Source: Flavobacterium psychraerolatum
GTDB lineage: Bacteria > Bacteroidota > Bacteroidia > Flavobacteriales > Flavobacteriaceae
Direction of reading: 5' to 3'
Assembly: GCF_025960985.1 (NCBI RefSeq)
Contig: NZ_JAOQMX010000025.1
Coordinates: 1-64,000, forward strand
Length of the DNA stretch: 64,000 nt
Shown: positions 55,417-63,403 of the stretch, one piece after another
Layout of the letters: each line of letters begins with the position of its first letter
Numbering within the stretch: the first letter of the stretch is position 1
Translations under genes and position numbers: made by a program
Notes under the pieces: model-generated
What the model was told of the DNA's origin: nothing
Databases searched by the model: none
What the model saw: only the letters and a program-made list of their open reading frames with translations

Positions 55417-55424
55417 TATTTTTG
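55417..55424 (+). promoter_or_regulatory. -7 promoter element of the DUF2795 gene
   Basis: TATTTTTG fits TAnnTTTG and would start transcription near 55429, leaving about 18 bases before the ATG at 55447. Confidence 0.5.
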
Positions 55425-55446
55425 CAAAAACTAAATCAATAAAAAG

Positions 55447-55668
55447 ATGTATTGGACATTAGAATTAGCATCCTACCTAAGTGATGCACCATGGCCTGCT
55501 AACAAAGACGAACTTATTGACTACGCTATACGTGCAGGAGCACCGTTAGAAGTGGTAGAAAACCTTCAGTCTATTGAAGACGAAGGCGAGATATATGAAT
55601 CAATGGAAGAAATTTGGCCTGATTACCCAACTGACGAAGATTATCTTTGGAATGAGGACGAATATTAG
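55447..55668 (+). CDS. DUF2795 small acidic protein
   Basis: A 73-residue protein of the DUF2795 family: MYWTLELASYLSDAPWPANK at the start and a strongly acidic end (PTDEDYLWNEDEY). The core PANKDELIDYAIRAGAP suggests a small helical fold. Function unknown. In flavobacteria it is regularly found beside secA, as here (89 bases before it), but a terminator separates the two, so they are not obligatorily cotranscribed. Confidence 0.92.
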   Translation: MYWTLELASYLSDAPWPANKDELIDYAIRAGAPLEVVENLQSIEDEGEIYESMEEIWPDYPTDEDYLWNEDEY

Positions 55669-55682
55669 AAAATAAAGCAAAG

Positions 55683-55712
55683 AAAAAAGTCTCAATCCGA
55701 GGCTTTTTTTTT
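55683..55712 (+). terminator. Terminator of the DUF2795 gene
   Basis: AAAAAAGTCTC pairs with GAGGCTTTTTT around AATCC, including one T-G wobble on the plus strand, followed by a T-run. It lies 15 bases past the stop codon. Confidence 0.82.
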
Positions 55713-55757
55713 GGTTAAACATAGGAACAAAAAAACAATTTAGCAATATAAACTATT

Positions 55758-58700
55758 ATGAGTTTTATAAACAGCATTCTAAAAGCCTTTGTTGGAGACA
55801 AATCCGAGAAAGATGTTAAGGCATTACAGCCTTATCTTAAGAAAATAAAATCGTTTGAAAGCACTTTAATCACATTATCACATGATGATTTAAGAGCCCG
55901 AACATATTATTTCAAAAATCAAATCAAAGAAGCACGTACTGCTATTGACGATAAAATAAATTCGTTAAAAGAAGAAGTTGAAGCTACTGAAGACATTGAT
56001 CAAAGAGAAGATCTTTACGAAAAAATCGATGCGCTTGAAAAAGAAGCTTATGAGATTTCTGAAAAAACATTGCTTGAAATTCTTCCAGAAGCTTTTGCAG
56101 TTGTAAAAGAAACAGCAAGACGTTTCAAAGACAATGCTCAAATTACAGTAACGGCTACAGAGCAAGATAGAGTTTTCTCTGCCTTGAAACCTTACGTTTC
56201 TATTGAAGGAGATAAATCGGTTTGGCAAAACCAATGGAATGCTGCTGGTAAAGCTATCACTTGGGATATGATTCACTACGACGTTCAGTTGATTGGTGGT
56301 ATGGTATTGCACCAAGGTAAAGTAGCCGAAATGCAAACGGGAGAGGGAAAAACATTAGTGGCTACCCTACCAATGTACTTGAATGCCTTGACAGGAAACG
56401 GAGTACACTTGGTAACTGTGAATGATTACTTGGCAAAACGTGATAGTACTTGGAAAGCACCATTGTTCGAATTTCACGGTATGACTGTGGATTGTATTGA
56501 CAATCATCAACCAAGCTCTGACGGAAGAAAAGCAGCCTACAACGCAGACATTACTTATGGGACCAATAACGAATTTGGTTTTGACTACCTAAGAGACAAC
56601 ATGACCCATTCACCAGATGATTTGGTTCAACGCAAACATAATTTTGCGATTGTCGATGAGGTCGATTCTGTTTTAATTGATGATGCTAGAACACCATTGA
56701 TTATTTCTGGACCAGTTCCTCAAGGAGACCGTCATGAATTTAATGAATTGAAACCAAAAATCGAAAACCTAGTGACCTTACAACGTCAACTAGCAAACGG
56801 TTTTTTGTCTGAAGCTAAAAAATTAATCAAAGAGGGTAACACCAAAGAAGGTGGTGTATTATTGTTGAGAGCTTACAGAAGTTTGCCAAGAAACAAAGCC
56901 TTGATTAAATTCTTAAGTGAAGAAGGAATCAAACAATTGCTTCAAAAAACGGAAAATAGCTACATGCAGGACAACAACCGTGAAATGCATAAGATTGATG
57001 AAGCATTGTACTTTGTTATCGAAGAAAAAAACAATCAAGTTGAATTGACAGACAACGGTATCAAATACCTTTCTGGAGATACAGATGCAGATTTCTTTGT
57101 ACTTCCAGATATTGGAACAGAGATTGCCCGCATTGAAAAGAAAAACCTAGACAAAGATGCTGAAGCAGATGAAAAAGAACATTTGTTCCAAGATTTTAGC
57201 ATTAAGAGTGAGCGTATTCATACCTTAACACAATTGTTAAAAGCGTATTCTTTGTTCGAAAAAGATGTAGAATACGTAATCATGGACAACAAAATCATGA
57301 TTGTCGATGAGCAAACAGGTCGTATCATGGACGGTCGTCGTTATTCTGACGGATTACACCAAGCGATTGAAGCCAAAGAGAACGTAAAAATCGAAGCCGC
57401 TACTCAAACTTTTGCAACGGTAACTTTGCAAAACTATTTCAGAATGTACAACAAATTAGGTGGTATGACTGGAACAGCGGTGACTGAAGCTGGAGAGCTT
57501 TGGGAAATCTATAAATTGGATGTTGTTGAAATTCCGACAAACAGACCAATGGCAAGACACGATAAAGAAGATTTCATCTACAAAACGACACGTGAGAAAT
57601 TCAACGCCGTTATCGAGGATGTAACCGAATTATCAAAAGCAGGTCGTCCAGTATTAATTGGAACAACCTCTGTAGAAATCTCCGAATTATTAAGCCGTAT
57701 GCTTAAAATGAGAGGGGTTACTCATAACGTTTTGAATGCCAAAATGCACAAACAAGAGGCGCAAATCGTAGAAGATGCAGGAAAACCAGGAGTCGTTACT
57801 ATTGCCACCAATATGGCGGGTCGTGGAACGGATATCAAATTATCTGCTGAGGTTAAAGCAGCAGGTGGATTGGCAATTGTAGGTACAGAACGTCATGATT
57901 CTCGTCGTGTAGACCGTCAGTTACGTGGTCGTGCAGGACGTCAAGGAGATGTGGGAAGTTCTCAATTCTACGTTTCGCTAGAAGACAACTTAATGCGTTT
58001 GTTTGGATCAGAAAGAGTAGCCAAAGTAATGGACAGAATGGGACTAGAAGAAGGAGAAGTAATCCAACACTCTATGATGACCAAGTCTATTGAGCGCGCT
58101 CAAAAGAAAGTCGAAGAAAATAACTTTGGTGTTCGTAAGCGTTTATTAGAGTATGATGATGTAATGAATGCACAACGTGAAGTAGTGTACAAACGTCGTC
58201 GTCACGCTTTGTTTGGAGAACGCTTGAAATTGGATATCGCCAATATGCTGTATGATACCTGCGAAGTGGTAGTTCAAAGTAGTAAAGCAACAAATGACTT
58301 CAAAGCATTTGAATTTGATACAATTCGTTATTTCTCTATCACTTCCCCAGTGAGCGAAGCTGAATTTGTAAAACTAACAGACATTGAATTAACAGGTAAA
58401 ATTTACAAAGAAGCATTAAAATATTATACCGAGAAAACAGAACGTAGCGCTAGAGAAGCTTACCCTATCATTGCAGGAGTTTACGAAGACATAAGTAACA
58501 GTTACGAACGTATTGTCGTTCCGTTCACAGATGGTGTAAAATCACTGAACGTAGTAACAGACCTTAAAAAAGCATACGATTCACAAGGAAAACAATTAGT
58601 AGCTGATTTTGAAAAAAATATCACACTATCGATAGTTGATGAAGCTTGGAAAAAACATTTACGCAAAATGGACGAATTGAAACAATCGGTTCAATTGGCA

Positions 58701-59105
58701 GTTCACGAGCAAAAAGACCCATTGCTTATCTACAAATTCGAAGCCTTTAACTTGTTCACAGGAATGCTTAACGGTATCAACAAAGAAGTGATTTCTTTCC
58801 TTTTCAAAGGAGATTTACCTCAGCAGTCGGCTCCAGAGATCATTCATGAAGCAATAGAATTACCTCGTCCAAAAGAAAATTTAACCATTCAAAAAGACGA
58901 AATCGTTTCTAGCGAAGCTGCCAATCGTGAAGCTGGCGATACACAACAACGTCAAGTGACAGAAACGATCACTCGTGATATGCCAAAAATCAATCGCAAT
59001 GACACCGTTACTATTCAAAATGTAGCTAGTGGACAAACGCAAGAGATGAAATATAAAAAAGCAGAAACATTAGTTGCAACAGGCCAATGGGTTGTTGTTA
59101 AATAA
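55758..59105 (+). CDS. secA: Protein translocase ATPase SecA
   Basis: ATP-driven motor pushing preproteins through SecYEG. The 1115-residue protein has MQTGEGKTL (Walker A), VDEVDSVLIDDARTPLIISG (Walker B/DEAD-like), ATNMAGRGTDIKL and RGRAGRQGD of the second motor domain, and RRVDRQLRGRAGR. It is larger than E. coli SecA (901) mainly through an insertion after the nucleotide-binding domain 1 (from KPKIENLVTLQRQL through EMHKIDEALYF), usual in Bacteroidota. The C-terminal zinc-binding SecB site is absent; the end is TGQWVVVK. It is the last core gene before an accessory cassette region. Confidence 0.97.
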   Translation: MSFINSILKAFVGDKSEKDVKALQPYLKKIKSFESTLITLSHDDLRARTYYFKNQIKEARTAIDDKINSLKEEVEATEDIDQREDLYEKIDALEKEAYEISEKTLLEILPEAFAVVKETARRFKDNAQITVTATEQDRVFSALKPYVSIEGDKSVWQNQWNAAGKAITWDMIHYDVQLIGGMVLHQGKVAEMQTGEGKTLVATLPMYLNALTGNGVHLVTVNDYLAKRDSTWKAPLFEFHGMTVDCIDNHQPSSDGRKAAYNADITYGTNNEFGFDYLRDNMTHSPDDLVQRKHNFAIVDEVDSVLIDDARTPLIISGPVPQGDRHEFNELKPKIENLVTLQRQLANGFLSEAKKLIKEGNTKEGGVLLLRAYRSLPRNKALIKFLSEEGIKQLLQKTENSYMQDNNREMHKIDEALYFVIEEKNNQVELTDNGIKYLSGDTDADFFVLPDIGTEIARIEKKNLDKDAEADEKEHLFQDFSIKSERIHTLTQLLKAYSLFEKDVEYVIMDNKIMIVDEQTGRIMDGRRYSDGLHQAIEAKENVKIEAATQTFATVTLQNYFRMYNKLGGMTGTAVTEAGELWEIYKLDVVEIPTNRPMARHDKEDFIYKTTREKFNAVIEDVTELSKAGRPVLIGTTSVEISELLSRMLKMRGVTHNVLNAKMHKQEAQIVEDAGKPGVVTIATNMAGRGTDIKLSAEVKAAGGLAIVGTERHDSRRVDRQLRGRAGRQGDVGSSQFYVSLEDNLMRLFGSERVAKVMDRMGLEEGEVIQHSMMTKSIERAQKKVEENNFGVRKRLLEYDDVMNAQREVVYKRRRHALFGERLKLDIANMLYDTCEVVVQSSKATNDFKAFEFDTIRYFSITSPVSEAEFVKLTDIELTGKIYKEALKYYTEKTERSAREAYPIIAGVYEDISNSYERIVVPFTDGVKSLNVVTDLKKAYDSQGKQLVADFEKNITLSIVDEAWKKHLRKMDELKQSVQLAVHEQKDPLLIYKFEAFNLFTGMLNGINKEVISFLFKGDLPQQSAPEIIHEAIELPRPKENLTIQKDEIVSSEAANREAGDTQQRQVTETITRDMPKINRNDTVTIQNVASGQTQEMKYKKAETLVATGQWVVVK

Positions 59106-59127
59106 TACTTCTCTTTTACAGAAGGCT

Positions 59128-59159
59128 AAATCCCCAATTACGAAAGTAGTTGGGGATTT
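59128..59159 (+). terminator. secA terminator
   Basis: AAATCCCCAA (59128-59137) pairs with TTGGGGATTT (59150-59159), extended by TAC-GAAA-GTA, and a T-run follows. 23 bases past the secA stop codon. Confidence 0.9.
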
Positions 59160-59220
59160 TTTTGTGATTTGTTTTTTGCTTTCTTTTGTAGCAGTAGGAT
59201 TGGTTTTCATAATAACTTCT

Positions 59221-59294
59221 GCTCCCGCTATGCGTTGCAATCTCTTGTATTTGCTATCGCAATACAAGAGGATTTTCACTACTATCGGGGCTAG
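59221..59294 (-). repeat. Structured dispersed repeat, copy D (minus strand)
   Basis: Read on the minus strand it runs TAGCCCCGATAGTAGTGAAA, then an imperfect hairpin with arms around CTCTTGTATT and AATACAAGAG, then GATTGCAACGCATAGCGGG. The core matches copies A-C: GATAG-A-TG-AAA..CC before the hairpin, and GA-TTG-AA-G-ATAGC after it. Its outer pair is CCC with GGG where copies A-C have GGG with CCC, a compensating change that supports pairing. It lies between the secA terminator and the first cassette. Confidence 0.6.
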
Positions 59295-59354
59295 TTAGAG
59301 CGATTTTGTTTTCATAATTATGATTTTGAAAATGTCTTACAAATAGAACGTATT

Positions 59355-59388
59355 TTTGATAGTTTGTAAGAATTATTTATTACATTTG
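59355..59388 (+). promoter_or_regulatory. Candidate promoter upstream of the gene-cassette array
   Basis: TTTG at 59355-59358 and TACATTTG at 59381-59388 fit the -33 and -7 elements with a 22-base spacer, at the long end of the allowed range. It would fire into the first cassette site and first gene (ATG at 59511), in the position an integron cassette promoter occupies. Confidence 0.5.
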
Positions 59389-59481
59389 ATTTAACAATAA
59401 AGCGAAATAAACATTCGCCAAGCCACCTAATTTTGGGTGTATATACGAAGGTTTGTTTCGACTATATAGAAGTTAGCTGTA
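59389..59481 (+). other. Proximal recombination site of the cassette array (attI-like or degenerate attC-like)
   Basis: ATTTAAC at 59389-59395 and GTTAGCT at 59472-59478 have the RYYYAAC/GTTRRRY shape of integron core sites. The interior can fold through CGAAATAAAC with GTTTGTTTCG and CCACC with GGGTG. Pairing is weaker than in the two downstream sites, so this may be the first, fixed site or an eroded attC. The bases GTTAGCTGTA (59472-59481) are reverse complementary to the left end of the next site at 62127-62136. Confidence 0.5.
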
Positions 59482-59510
59482 ATCATAAATAACACCACAC
59501 TAAAAACTAA

Positions 59511-60956
59511 ATGAGAGCAATTGCAGATAAATTAATTAGGATTGAAAAAATAGTCATAAAATTTGAGGATTTTCGAGAAGAATTTATTGCTTGCGAGGCA
59601 AGACTAAAAAAAGTACTTTCTGATATTATTCAGGATTATGCAGAAGAATTTAATTTATCTAAACACAATAGTGTCAGAAAGTTAAAATTCTATAGTGTTG
59701 TTTCTAGAGTTAAAGAATCAAATAGTTTGTCTGAAAAACTAATTAGAAACAATGATTATAACGAATTTGATTTAATTTTAGAAGATATAGAAAACTTTAA
59801 TCAACTTGAGCTTAAATCCAAACTGAAAGAAGTTGATGATATTATTGGGATCAAAATTTTAACGGATTTAAATATTGACACAATCAATATGTATAAGTTA
59901 ATTAGTTCGTCAAATTTTATCACAAATGCTAAAAGTAAAGGCATTGAATTAAATGAAGATGATCTAAAAAAACAACCAGTTCGAATGCAAAATGGTTTAA
60001 ACATATATAAAATAAGATGTCAATTTGAAGATTGGAAGTTTGAACTGCAAATCAAAAGCAAACTTGAATCAGCTTGGGGAGACATGGAACACTCAATCTT
60101 TTATAAAGATTACAAAGTAACACCTGTCAGGGATCTAGCACAACAATCAATGAATCATATCGGGAAACTATTAATTGAAATTGATGGCTTTCTTCAAGAA
60201 ATTAGAAATGCTAATGATAATTTTTCAATTAATTCAAGAGTTATTTTATTCATCAACCAATTTGAAGAAAATTTTTCAAAAACAATTCGAGAAAAACTCA
60301 ATGGAATATCGTATAATTTTAAAAAAATTGCTTCAATCTGTTATAACATAAGTCAGGTAAATGGAAATATTTTAGACAATCCTGATATTAACACAGAATA
60401 TCAATCGTTAGAAATTGAAAAATTTAGTTCTTATATTAAATACCGAAATGAAAATTTTGACCTTCAGATTTTTGAATCAATAATTCTCTCAAATCTTGAC
60501 ACACCTATAGATCAAAACAATTTACAGAATAACTTAGATAATTATTTCAATTTAATAAAACAATCATATATTAAAATGATTATTGAAAATAGACTAATTC
60601 AGGATGAAGAATTAGCATCTTTCATTGTTGAAACCATTTTTAAAGCTTGTTTAAGTTATGATTGTAAAGAATATATCTTAAACACTAAGAATTTATACAA
60701 TCACATTGATAATTTAAAAATTCTAATAGATGCAATTGAAGTTTTAGAATTAGAACAATACTTAATTGAACAAATCATTTCAGTTTACTCAATTTTTACT
60801 TTTAATGGTAACATTTCTGAATATTGTCAAACCATCGACAAAGATCAATTAACACAAAAACTTGAGCAAACAAAAAGTGAAATAGAAAAATTATCTATTG
60901 ACTCCAAAAGTTCAATCACATCAAATCTGTCTAAACTAATAAGTAGCTTAAATTAA
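59511..60956 (+). CDS. RelA/SpoT-like nucleotidyltransferase with a C-terminal helical extension
   Basis: A 481-residue protein. Residues about 40-215 resemble an alarmone synthetase domain: SRVKESNSLSEKLIRN (65-80), VDDIIGIKILTD with metal-binding Asp110, and FELQIKSKLESAWGDMEHS with catalytic Glu178. The loop that in RelA reads NGYxSxH is NGLNIYK here, so the Tyr that stacks on the acceptor nucleotide and the His are lost. Acceptor choice may differ from GDP/GTP, as in toxic small alarmone synthetases. Residues about 215-481 are helical with no known domain. No hydrolase (HD) domain is present. It is separated by 3 bases from the DGQHR gene, with which it forms one cassette. Confidence 0.75.
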   Translation: MRAIADKLIRIEKIVIKFEDFREEFIACEARLKKVLSDIIQDYAEEFNLSKHNSVRKLKFYSVVSRVKESNSLSEKLIRNNDYNEFDLILEDIENFNQLELKSKLKEVDDIIGIKILTDLNIDTINMYKLISSSNFITNAKSKGIELNEDDLKKQPVRMQNGLNIYKIRCQFEDWKFELQIKSKLESAWGDMEHSIFYKDYKVTPVRDLAQQSMNHIGKLLIEIDGFLQEIRNANDNFSINSRVILFINQFEENFSKTIREKLNGISYNFKKIASICYNISQVNGNILDNPDINTEYQSLEIEKFSSYIKYRNENFDLQIFESIILSNLDTPIDQNNLQNNLDNYFNLIKQSYIKMIIENRLIQDEELASFIVETIFKACLSYDCKEYILNTKNLYNHIDNLKILIDAIEVLELEQYLIEQIISVYSIFTFNGNISEYCQTIDKDQLTQKLEQTKSEIEKLSIDSKSSITSNLSKLISSLN

Positions 60957-60959
60957 ATT

Positions 60960-62120
60960 ATGAATTTCCCAGGTATCAAATATAAGCAATCAAAGTATGA
61001 TCTAGTTTCAACTGTATTACCATTCGGTCTAACTAACCGCATAAGTAAAACTCTAATATATGGCATTAATGAGGGTGGATATCAAAGAGCCCAAGATGAA
61101 AAACATTTCTTAAACATTAAAAAATACATTGAAACAAAAGATTTTATATTTCCTAATTCAATCATCTTAGCGATTGATGAATCAAGATTAAAAGATATTG
61201 TCACTGAGGAGAAAGGTGATGGTATTATTTATTTAAATTTTGAAAAAATTGATGGTCAGATTTTTAGAGTTGTGGATGGTCAACACAGACTATTAGGTCT
61301 AGAAAATGCATTAAAAAATGATCCCTCTTTAAATGACTTGGGTTTACAAATATCCATAATCATTACTCCTGAAAACAAAAGATCTATCGAAATGGAAATA
61401 TTTAGTAACATAAACTCAAAAGCAAAAAGATTAAAAACTGACTTAATTGAACTTGCAAAATATGATTACAGAATCATAGAAAACAAAATAGGTAAAAGTG
61501 AATTAAACCAACATATTGCCATAAATACAGCATATTACCTGAATGAAGATTTCACTTTAGAAAATGTTTGGCAAAATGCGATAAAAATTGATATACATTC
61601 TGAACATAAAATTGGAATTATAGGAGTGAAAGCATTTAGTGAGGCTATTTCAGGAATTATAACAAGTTACATCAATAAGAATTCTAAAATTGTCAGTTCA
61701 TTGGAAAATCAAGAATTAATAGACTTTTCAAGAAACTCGGCTAAAGAAATTAGTGATTTTATTATTGAATCTTGGAAAATTGTAAATAAGAAATGGCCAA
61801 ATGCTTTTCTTGATCCGCATAAAGTTATTGATATTGATACTCAATACAAATCAATCGTTTACAATCCAAGTTTCTATATTCAAAAAACTTTAGGTTGCAA
61901 ATCAATAAATTATATCATTTCTGACTTATTAAAAAAACATTTTGAAAACACTTTCAATAATGATGTTTTATCCAATTTCGAAGAAATCATCTTTAAAAGT
62001 AAGCTAAATGATTATGATTGGATTTTAGGTAAAACTTTAAGCGGGATTAGTTCAGAATCCGGATTTAATAAAGTCTCAAAAATAATAAAGAACGAGGAAG
62101 ATTTCGTACGTAAAGAATAA
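60960..62120 (+). CDS. DGQHR-domain protein (DndB-like)
   Basis: A 386-residue protein with the signature VVDGQHRLLGLENAL (VDGQHR at residues 105-110) and EIFSNINSKAKRLKTDLI, as in the DGQHR family that includes DndB of DNA phosphorothioation systems and resembles ParB-type NTPase/nuclease folds. DndA, C, D and E are absent, so classical phosphorothioation is not encoded here. It starts 3 bases after the RelA/SpoT-like gene, so the two are cotranslated and likely work together. It might be the antitoxin, sensor or DNA-binding half of the unit; this is inference. Confidence 0.82.
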   Translation: MNFPGIKYKQSKYDLVSTVLPFGLTNRISKTLIYGINEGGYQRAQDEKHFLNIKKYIETKDFIFPNSIILAIDESRLKDIVTEEKGDGIIYLNFEKIDGQIFRVVDGQHRLLGLENALKNDPSLNDLGLQISIIITPENKRSIEMEIFSNINSKAKRLKTDLIELAKYDYRIIENKIGKSELNQHIAINTAYYLNEDFTLENVWQNAIKIDIHSEHKIGIIGVKAFSEAISGIITSYINKNSKIVSSLENQELIDFSRNSAKEISDFIIESWKIVNKKWPNAFLDPHKVIDIDTQYKSIVYNPSFYIQKTLGCKSINYIISDLLKKHFENTFNNDVLSNFEEIIFKSKLNDYDWILGKTLSGISSESGFNKVSKIIKNEEDFVRKE

Positions 62121-62126
62121 AATGAC

Positions 62127-62256
62127 TACAGCTAACAGCCATTTTGAGCTAGCTGGAATTTAGTGGAATTATCGTTTCGCATCAAGTTTTCCTTAAGCCG
62201 AAAATTGAGCGGTTACGAACTTCCAGCCATCTCAAAGTGGCAAAACGTTGGCAGTA
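62127..62256 (+). other. attC-like recombination site 1
   Basis: A 130-base imperfect palindrome. Outer cores are TACAGCTAAC (62127-62136) and GTTGGCAGTA (62247-62256). The arms at 62138-62158 and 62221-62241 pair over 21 positions with mismatches at four. An inner hairpin, TCAAGTTTTC with GAAAATTGA, has one extra-helical base. The two outer cores do not complement each other beyond AAC/GTT. The left one instead complements the start of its own cassette at 59472-59481 over 10 of 10 bases. This is the signature of integron-type cassette insertion. Confidence 0.75.
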
Positions 62257-62281
62257 ATTATAAAAAACCGAAGGATAACAA

Positions 62282-63214
62282 ATGGGATTAATCAAATTTG
62301 AAGGAAAACCAATTGAAAAACTAATTGATGTAATTAGCCAAGGAATTGGTACATTATACAAACCAAGATCAATTAGAAAAGAAGCTGAAGCAGAGGCTTA
62401 TAAAATTGTAATAATTGAAAAAGCGAAGGCAAATGCTCTTGCTGAAGGTAAATTAATTGATTTAGAACTTTATGAAAATATTCAAGAAAGAATAATTCAT
62501 CAAGAAACTAGAAAACAACTAAATATTGATAATATTGCTCAAATTGCTGCAAATCAATTAAATCAAGAAGAGGAAGTTTCTAATGAAAACGTGGAAAATG
62601 ATTGGACTACAAGATTTTTCAATATTGCTGAAGATATTTCTGACGAAGAAATGCAAAATCTTTGGGGTAGAATACTTGCAGGCGAAATTAAACAGCCAAA
62701 GTCATTTTCATTAAGAACTTTAGAACTTTTAAAAAACTTGTCTAAAGAAGAAGCAGAAATTTTTACAAAATTTTCCAATCTTAAACTTGTTGTTGGAAAC
62801 ACAAGTATGGTTTTCAATCAAGATAACGGAAAATTTTTGGAAGATGAATTCGGTATTAAATTTACAGATAGATTATTACTTACTGAACTTGGTCTTTTGT
62901 CAAGTGAAAATAATCTAGAATTTTCCTTTTATGCTACTGAACAGAATAATAGAATGGATGTTATTGAATATGGAAATAAAGCTATTGTGCTTAATAGACC
63001 AGAAAACACACCGAAACAAGCTATTCAAGTGCTAGTATTTACAAAAGCTGGCATAGAATTATCAAAACTAATTGAACAAGAAACAAATGTAAATTACATT
63101 AAAAAAATATGTCCAAATTTTGTACAACAAAATGTAAAAATTGAATACGGAGATTTGGTAAAATTACCTAATGGACAAGTATTGTTATTAAATAAAACAG
63201 AATTTAATCAATAA
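62282..63214 (+). CDS. DUF2806-domain protein, single-gene cassette
   Basis: A 310-residue protein. Residues about 100-160 hold the DUF2806 signature (DWTTRFFNIAEDISDEEMQN, then LWGRILAGEIKQPKSFSLRT). The N-terminal half is a long helix rich in Ala, Glu and Lys (AEAEAYKIVIIEKAKANAL). Function of the family is unknown, though members often occur in accessory and defence-associated DNA, which is from memory. It is flanked by two attC-like sites and is the only gene in its cassette. No membrane segment or signal peptide. Confidence 0.8.
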   Translation: MGLIKFEGKPIEKLIDVISQGIGTLYKPRSIRKEAEAEAYKIVIIEKAKANALAEGKLIDLELYENIQERIIHQETRKQLNIDNIAQIAANQLNQEEEVSNENVENDWTTRFFNIAEDISDEEMQNLWGRILAGEIKQPKSFSLRTLELLKNLSKEEAEIFTKFSNLKLVVGNTSMVFNQDNGKFLEDEFGIKFTDRLLLTELGLLSSENNLEFSFYATEQNNRMDVIEYGNKAIVLNRPENTPKQAIQVLVFTKAGIELSKLIEQETNVNYIKKICPNFVQQNVKIEYGDLVKLPNGQVLLLNKTEFNQ

Positions 63215-63220
63215 AATAAC

Positions 63221-63357
63221 TACTGCCAACACAGGTTTTGCGTGATTGCGAATTATGTGGTAAATTCACGTTTATCTTTCGCAAGAAATTTTGTAGTAAC
63301 AGAAAAACCTCGGTTCCGAAGTTCGCAACCACGCAAAGCCTGGGAACGTTGGCAGAC
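63221..63357 (+). other. attC-like recombination site 2
   Basis: A 137-base imperfect palindrome with outer cores TACTGCCAAC (63221-63230) and GTTGGCAGAC (63348-63357). Arms at 63231-63253 and 63322-63344 pair along about 20 positions with two clear mismatches (CAGG-TTTGCGTG-TTGCGAA). The left core is the exact reverse complement of GTTGGCAGTA, the first bases of its own cassette at 62247-62256. It shares the end word AACGTTGGCAG and the CAAAG box with site 1. An open frame that runs through it from 63242 is not genuine. Confidence 0.78.
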
Positions 63358-63403
63358 AGTTTGGGAAAACGCAGGAGAATTCAATAACTTAATTAATAAC
63401 AAA

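Noticed and set aside
60960..62120. DNA phosphorothioation (Dnd) locus
   Set aside because: Only a DGQHR protein is present; no DndA, DndC, DndD or DndE homologues are found in the window.
63242..63403. N-terminal extension of the 68-residue cassette gene
   Set aside because: It would translate the attC-like palindrome. The ATG at 63404 begins the plausible protein.
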